Shown: positions 8,249 through 12,009 of the stretch, one piece after another
Layout of the letters: every line of letters starts with the position of its first letter
Numbering within the stretch: the first letter of the stretch is position 1
Assembly: GCA_002314465.1 (NCBI GenBank)
Contig: DCGA01000161.1
Coordinates: 3,959 to 15,967 of the forward strand
Direction: 5' to 3'
Source: a bacterium UBA1790
GTDB lineage: Bacteria > Bacteroidota > Bacteroidia > Bacteroidales > Muribaculaceae
Length of the DNA: 12,009 bases
Position numbers and translations under genes: made by a program
Notes under the pieces: model-generated
The model's database searches: none
Told to the model about the DNA's origin: nothing
What the model saw: the letters and a program-made list of their open reading frames with translations, nothing else

Positions 8249-8424
8249 GTTATAAAATAATTAGTTAAACAATAAATTTCACAACACAGGCATTCGCGGG
8301 CATAGTGCCGGCTTGCACACAATACGGGCAAAGTACGCATCGTCCAGATGCGTCGCAATGCAACTATTGGGGAGTCAACAATGTGTTTCGGCTCTAATTC
8401 CACGAAAGCCAAAATCTAAGTCAA
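8249..8424 (-). other. Leader between the B12 riboswitch and the giant gene (expression platform)
   Basis: About 175 nt with no convincing gene. On the minus strand TTTTGGCT and AGCCGAAA can form an 8-bp stem just after the aptamer (around 8387-8416), and ACGCATC/GATGCGT form a perfect 7-bp hairpin at 8335-8353. Neither is followed by a T-run, so a classical terminator is not evident. The last ~40 nt before the ATG are very AT-rich and lack a Shine-Dalgarno sequence. Which structure switches expression cannot be told by eye. Confidence 0.5.
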
Positions 8425-8596
8425 TGTCACGGTAGGTCTTCTGGCTCTTCCCGTATGTTGTCCTGCCTTCCCAGGCCCAATGGCCCAGTGGCTTGTTTTT
8501 GAAGGACAACTCGCTAATAAATAGCGGGAAATACAGCAGCGGGTTCTGCTCAGGATTCTCACCTGATTCCCTTTTTAAGCCGTCAGTGGGGCGAGT
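8422..8596 (-). promoter_or_regulatory. Cobalamin (vitamin B12) riboswitch
   Basis: Read on the minus strand this region carries the conserved aptamer blocks in order. First come GGGAATCAGGTGAGAATCC and CAGAACCCGCTGCTGTA (P3-P5 core, with TCAGG pairing CCTGA). Next is a CGCTA/TAGCG hairpin (8512-8526). A perfect 8-bp helix GTTGTCCT/AGGACAAC (8503-8510 with 8457-8464) then encloses GCCACTGGG and GGGAAGGC. Last is the B12 box AGCCAGAAGACCTACC (8431-8446). ACGG and CCGT close the junction. The family binds adenosylcobalamin or a related cobalamin and normally lowers expression of cobalamin uptake or synthesis genes. The downstream gene here is the giant surface protein. Exact ends are approximate. 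An 84-codon reading frame over the same bases is only an accident of the RNA. Confidence 0.93.
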
Positions 8597-8626
8597 GCCC
8601 ATGGCGGCCACCATGTCATTCGTTTG

Positions 8627-8659
8627 CAAAGTTACAACTATTTATTGATAATGGTGCAA
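8627..8659 (-). promoter_or_regulatory. Promoter of the riboswitch and giant-gene transcript
   Basis: On the minus strand TAACTTTG (8634-8627) is an exact TAnnTTTG -7 box, with TTG (8659-8657) 22 nt upstream as a passable -33 element. Transcription would begin near 8615-8622, just before the riboswitch aptamer, giving a leader of roughly 370 nt to the giant gene. Confidence 0.65.
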
Positions 8660-8772
8660 CAAAACGGCAAAAAAGACTAACTCCCAAGGCACAAATCACA
8701 TTATCGGCCACGGTTAATCGAAACCGATGTTGCAACGATGCGTTAAAATAAATGAGTTCTCGCCTTTGCTCT

Positions 8773-8802
8773 TTTGTTTTTCATAAAAAAACACTACCTT
8801 TG
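8773..8802 (+). promoter_or_regulatory. Promoter of the asparaginase gene
   Basis: TACCTTTG (8795-8802) matches the -7 box exactly, and TTTG (8773-8776) lies 18 nt upstream as a -33 element. The -7 box ends 27 nt before the ATG, so the predicted leader is about 20 nt. The stretch 8660-8770 between the two divergent promoters shows nothing recognisable beyond a weak CGGTT/AACCG inverted repeat. Confidence 0.65.
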
Positions 8803-8829
8803 TGCCCAAACTAAATAACCACTCTTACA

Positions 8830-9870
8830 ATGGCACAAAATACCCGACCCAAGATTCTCATCATCTACACCGGTGGCACCATAGGCATGATAGAAAACCA
8901 GGAGACGCATGCACTGCAACCCTTCGACTTTTCTCATCTTATCGACAACGTGCCCAAGGTGAAGAAACTGGACTATGACATCGACAACATCCAGTTCAGT
9001 GCGCCCATAGACAGCGCCAACATGAACCCGGGTCATTGGGCCGAGATAGCACGTTCCATTGAGGAGAACTACGACAAGTTTGACGGCTTTGTGGTGCTTC
9101 ACGGTACCGACACCATGGCATTCACAGCCTCGGCGCTCAGTTTCATGCTTGAGAACCTGCACAAGCCAGTCATCATCACCGGTTCGCAGTTACCCATCGG
9201 CGAGGTGCGTACCGACGGCGAGGAAAACCTCATCACTGCCCTGCAGGTTGCCGCGGCAACCGACTCTAACGGCGATCCCATGGTACAAGAGGTAGCCATC
9301 CTCTTTGAGAACTACCTGTGGCGTGGCAACCGCTCGACCAAGATGAGTGCCGACAACTTCAATGCCTTCAAGAGCAACAACTACCCCGCCCTTGCCCACA
9401 TAGGTCTGGGCATGGCATTCCACGAGGAGAACCTTTACCGCTCTCCGTCGAAACGACCGCTCAAGGTACACTACGAGATGGACCCGCACGTGATGTTTGT
9501 GGAATTGCATCCCGGCATCATGGAAGACACCTTCCGCTACATGCTGAGCGCGCCCAACATCAAGGGCATAGTGCTCAAGACCTACGGAGCCGGCAACAGC
9601 CCCAGCGAGCCATGGTTTACCGCAGCCATCAACGAGGCAACAAGCCGCGGCGTGGTAATACTTAACGTGTCGCAATGTGTTAACGGAGGCGTTCACAACG
9701 GCCTTTATGAAACAGGCAAGAGTCTGAGCGCGGCGGGAGCCATCAGCGGCAACGACATCACCAGCGAGGCAGCCATCACCAAGATGATGTACCTCTTCGG
9801 TCTGGGCCTTAACAGTGAAAGCGTCAAGACCTATCTTGGTTGCGTACTGTGCGGCGAGATGACAATCTAA
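8830..9870 (+). CDS. ansA: Type I (cytoplasmic) L-asparaginase
   Basis: Hydrolyses L-asparagine to aspartate and ammonia. The 346-aa protein has no signal peptide, matching the cytoplasmic AnsA group. The first catalytic motif is IYTGGTIGMI with T14, and the second is VVLHGTDTMAF with T93-D94. The lysine of the triad is K171 in NRSTKMSADNFNAF. The family segments GSQLPIGEVRTDGEENL (residues ~118-134) and KTYGAGNSP (the substrate-proximal loop in the C-terminal half) are both intact. Length is close to the usual ~340. The ATG at 8830 is supported by the promoter 27 nt upstream and by the short lead-in to the first strand. A RAYT-like gene follows after 14 nt and may be read through. A tRNA-Gln amidotransferase D-type role is unlikely, as no extra domain is present. 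Confidence 0.93.
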   Translation: MAQNTRPKILIIYTGGTIGMIENQETHALQPFDFSHLIDNVPKVKKLDYDIDNIQFSAPIDSANMNPGHWAEIARSIEENYDKFDGFVVLHGTDTMAFTASALSFMLENLHKPVIITGSQLPIGEVRTDGEENLITALQVAAATDSNGDPMVQEVAILFENYLWRGNRSTKMSADNFNAFKSNNYPALAHIGLGMAFHEENLYRSPSKRPLKVHYEMDPHVMFVELHPGIMEDTFRYMLSAPNIKGIVLKTYGAGNSPSEPWFTAAINEATSRGVVILNVSQCVNGGVHNGLYETGKSLSAAGAISGNDITSEAAITKMMYLFGLGLNSESVKTYLGCVLCGEMTI

Positions 9871-9884
9871 CCCCCACCACCGCA

Positions 9885-10991
9885 ATGCGCCCCACCGATA
9901 CCGGCCGTCACCACAGGACCAACCAGTGGGACTACAAGGGCCGAGGAATTTACCACATAACGCTGGCAACCGAGGGCCGTCAACCCATCTTCGGTTCGCT
10001 GGCGGGCGACTCCGAGCACGAGGCGCACATCGTCCACACCAGCCTTGGGAAGTATGTGTATAGCACATTCCTGGGGCTGCCTTCTTTCTATGCGACCCGA
10101 GGGATAAAGTTGCAGGTGATAGTGGCGAGGGTGATGCCCGACCATATGCACGGCGTGATATATGTGCAAGAACCCATGCCCAAGAGCATAGGGGAGGTGG
10201 TGCGCAGTTTTAAGAGCGCCTGCACCTCGTGGTTCAAGCGCGAGGTATACCTCAACCCTTCGGTTCACGAAGCGGAACTCGTTGGCTTTTGTCGCATTTT
10301 TGCGACAAGAAACAGCATCTGGCAGCACGACATCGCTGGCTATCACGAGCGCATTCTCCACTACAAGGGGCAACTCGCACACATGATACAATATGTAAAG
10401 GACAACCCGCGCCGCCTGTGGCTCAAGCGCCACAACCCCGACATGTTCAAGATGCGTCGCGGCATTTCATGGAAGTTCACCGATGAGAACCGGGCGTGTC
10501 ACGCATGGCCGTTCAGTGCTATGGGAAACATCTTCCTCATGGACTACCCACACAAGCAGCACATACAGTGCTCACGGTCGATGACTCCCGCACAACTGGA
10601 GCAACAATGCGAGGCATGGCTGCACAATGCCCGACAGGGAACGGTGAGCATCACCAGCGGCATTAGCGACGGTGAGAAAACTGTTGCACGCAGGCTGCTC
10701 GAGGCAGGGATGCCGCTTGTGGTTATGCTAAAAGACGGATTCCCGGCATCGGGCTCTCCACAAGAGCGCTACTTCAAGCCAGGTGGAGGATACTTTGACG
10801 CTTGTGCCGACGGCCGTCTGCTACTGATAGAACCCGACCCAACTGTGCTTGACGACCCGCTCATCAAGGAAGCCGTTTACCGCAAGTCGTCCATGGCACC
10901 GCGCGAGTCGCTACGCTACCATTTCCTTGCCCTTAACACAATTGCCCAAACGCTAATAACAGCTACCTCCGGCAAGAATGCCGGAGAATAA
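9885..10991 (+). CDS. RAYT/IS200-like HUH transposase-family protein fused to a DprA/SLOG-like domain
   Basis: A 368-aa protein with two parts. The N-terminal ~185 residues look like a REP-associated tyrosine transposase (Y1_Tnp): GIYHITLAT (~22-30), the HUH motif in VMPDHMHGVIYV (H87, H89), IWQHD (~145-149), and a helix with candidate nucleophile Y170 in IQYVKDNPRRL. Such enzymes nick and join single-stranded DNA. Residues ~205-360 resemble a Rossmann/SLOG fold related to DprA: AMGNIFLMDYPHKQHIQCSR, ITSGISDGEKTVARRLLEAG, MPLVVMLKDGF, then PGGGYFDACADGRLLLIEP. The role of this second part is unknown to me. ATG at 9885 is preferred; an in-frame ATG at 9840 would overlap the asparaginase end by 31 bp. 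No transposon ends or target duplications are seen, so this is likely a resident, domesticated-type gene. It may be cotranscribed with ansA. Confidence 0.8.
   Translation: MRPTDTGRHHRTNQWDYKGRGIYHITLATEGRQPIFGSLAGDSEHEAHIVHTSLGKYVYSTFLGLPSFYATRGIKLQVIVARVMPDHMHGVIYVQEPMPKSIGEVVRSFKSACTSWFKREVYLNPSVHEAELVGFCRIFATRNSIWQHDIAGYHERILHYKGQLAHMIQYVKDNPRRLWLKRHNPDMFKMRRGISWKFTDENRACHAWPFSAMGNIFLMDYPHKQHIQCSRSMTPAQLEQQCEAWLHNARQGTVSITSGISDGEKTVARRLLEAGMPLVVMLKDGFPASGSPQERYFKPGGGYFDACADGRLLLIEPDPTVLDDPLIKEAVYRKSSMAPRESLRYHFLALNTIAQTLITATSGKNAGE
10967..10986 (+). repeat. Perfect inverted repeat at the 3' end of the transposase-like gene
   Basis: CTCCGGCA (10967-10974) and TGCCGGAG (10979-10986) form an 8-bp GC-rich hairpin with a 4-nt loop AGAA, overlapping the last codons of the gene. 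No T-run follows on either strand, so a Rho-independent terminator is not well supported. A REP-like substrate hairpin of the adjacent enzyme is possible. No second copy was seen in the window. Confidence 0.5.
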
Positions 10992-11032
10992 AACTGCCAG
11001 GGAATATACTGATGTGGTGGTGATTTTGGGGG

Positions 11033-12009
11033 TTACACGTTAAAGCGGAATACCACGATGTCGCCATCCTGGAACACATATTCCTTACCCTCGACGCGCA
11101 TCTTGCCAGCCTCTTTCACAGCTGCCTCGCTGCCGTAAGCCACGTAGTCCTCATACTTGATGACCTCGGCACGTATGAAGCCGCGTTCAAAGTCGGTGTG
11201 GATAACGCCGGCGCACTGGGGAGCCTTGCTGCCCTTGCGGAATGTCCATGCACGGCACTCGTCGGGACCAGCGGTGAGGAATGTCTGGAGGTTGAGCAGA
11301 GCGTAAGCTGCCTTGATGAGGCGGTTTACACCGCTCTCTTGCAAGCCAATCTCGGCGAGGAACATCTCGCGCTCCTCGGCAGTCTCGAGTTCGGCAATCT
11401 CGCTCTCGGTCTGTGCGGCAACCACCAGAATCTGTGCGTTCTCGTCCTTTACGGCCTCGCGCACGGCGTCGACATACTGGTTACCGTCGACGGCACTTGC
11501 GTCGTCAACGTTGCACACATACATCACGGGCTTGTTGGTGAGCAGGAACAGGTCGTGGGCAACCTTCTCCTCGTCCTTGTTGAGCAGTTCCACGCTGCGA
11601 GCGTTCTTGCCCTGCTGGAGGGCTTCCTGATAGCGCTTGAGCACCTCGTACTGCACCTTGGCATCACGATCGCCAGCCTGAGCAGCCTTGTAAACCTTAC
11701 CGATGCGGGTCTCTACGCTCTCAAGGTCACGGAGTTGGAGTTCCAGGTCGATAACCTCCTTGTCGCGAACGGGGTCAACCGAGCCATCGACATGAGTCAC
11801 ATTACCGTCGTCGAAGCAACGAAGCACGTGCAGGATGGCATCGGTCTCGCGGATGTTGCCAAGGAACTTGTTGCCGAGGCCCTCGCCCTTAGACGCACCC
11901 TTCACCAGTCCAGCGATGTCGACAATCTCGACTGTGGTGGGAACCACGCGCTTGGGGTTGCAAATCTCGGCCAACTTGTTGAGACGCTCATCGGGTACGG
12001 TGATAACGC
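11033..12009 (-). CDS. ychF: YchF/OLA1-family P-loop ATPase, N-terminus cut by window edge
   Basis: A ribosome-associated P-loop ATPase of the Obg-related GTPase superfamily, linked to translation and stress responses; cytoplasmic. The visible 324 codons run in frame to the window end, where the protein reads VITVPDERLNKLAEICNPKR. About 40 residues, including the Walker A motif, are missing. Seen in order: VEIVDIAGLVKGASKGEGLG (switch II/G3), NKFLGNIRETDAILHVLRCF, a coiled-coil-like helical insert (~DLELQLRDLESVETR), the G4-equivalent NVDD (11501-11512), and a C-terminal TGS domain (FLTAGPDECRAWTFRKGSKA, CAGVIHTDFERGFIRAEV, DGDIVVFRFNV). G4 in YchF is usually NxxE; here it is NVDD. Total length would be about 365 aa, normal for the family. 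The gene converges on the transposase-like gene with 41 bp between. Confidence 0.95.
   Translation of the reverse strand, partial: VITVPDERLNKLAEICNPKRVVPTTVEIVDIAGLVKGASKGEGLGNKFLGNIRETDAILHVLRCFDDGNVTHVDGSVDPVRDKEVIDLELQLRDLESVETRIGKVYKAAQAGDRDAKVQYEVLKRYQEALQQGKNARSVELLNKDEEKVAHDLFLLTNKPVMYVCNVDDASAVDGNQYVDAVREAVKDENAQILVVAAQTESEIAELETAEEREMFLAEIGLQESGVNRLIKAAYALLNLQTFLTAGPDECRAWTFRKGSKAPQCAGVIHTDFERGFIRAEVIKYEDYVAYGSEAAVKEAGKMRVEGKEYVFQDGDIVVFRFNV

Noticed and set aside
8375..8629. An 84-codon minus-strand frame upstream of the giant gene
   Set aside because: It coincides almost exactly with the cobalamin riboswitch. The conserved bases are those of the RNA, and the peptide resembles nothing known.
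9190..10068. A 292-codon minus-strand frame antisense to the asparaginase and transposase-like genes
   Set aside because: It runs across two well-supported plus-strand genes, and the peptide has an unnatural His/Arg/Cys-rich composition without motifs.
10967..10986. Rho-independent terminator for the ansA/transposase-like transcript
   Set aside because: The stem is good, but no T-run follows on either strand and it overlaps coding sequence. It is kept only as an inverted repeat.
1..12009. CRISPR array, tRNA/rRNA genes, insertion sequence or phage-defence island
   Set aside because: No short regularly spaced direct repeats, no cloverleaf or rRNA signatures, and no terminal inverted repeats flanking the transposase-like gene were seen.

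Overview
The window looks like a chromosomal segment of a gut-type Bacteroidales, of the Muribaculaceae or Prevotellaceae kind. The signs are several Bacteroidota -7 promoter boxes (TAnnTTTG), starts without Shine-Dalgarno sequences, an RNase HI with an N-terminal hybrid-binding domain, and a DUF4465-type surface protein. The family-level placement is inference.

Layout. At the left edge lies the start of a minus-strand shikimate kinase gene (aroK, cut by the window). It is divergent from a plus-strand RNase HI gene across a 57-bp spacer holding a -7 box for each direction. RNase HI converges on a minus-strand outer-membrane beta-barrel gene, and two hairpin terminators separate them. Next comes one very large minus-strand gene (1805-8248, 2147 aa) with its own terminator. 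It encodes a secreted modular protein: signal peptide, four CUB-like + BNR_assoc_N-like units, a parallel beta-helix, an FnIII-like and an Ig/PKD-like domain, a DUF4465-like domain, another Ig-like domain and a short sorting-signal-like tail. Its roughly 370-nt leader contains a clear cobalamin (vitamin B12) riboswitch and a -7 promoter box.

Divergent from that leader, on the plus strand, is a cytoplasmic-type L-asparaginase gene. It is followed 14 nt later by a RAYT/IS200-like HUH transposase-family protein fused to a DprA/SLOG-like C-terminal domain. The right edge holds a minus-strand ychF ATPase gene whose first ~40 codons lie outside the window.

The most interesting unit is the B12 riboswitch attached directly to the giant surface protein, with no recognisable cobalamin transporter in between. 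Together with the DUF4465-like domain this suggests a very large cell-surface factor whose expression responds to cobalamin, possibly one that binds cobalamin or a corrinoid-carrying ligand. This is inference. The second point of interest is the HUH-transposase/SLOG fusion. The remaining genes are ordinary housekeeping genes.
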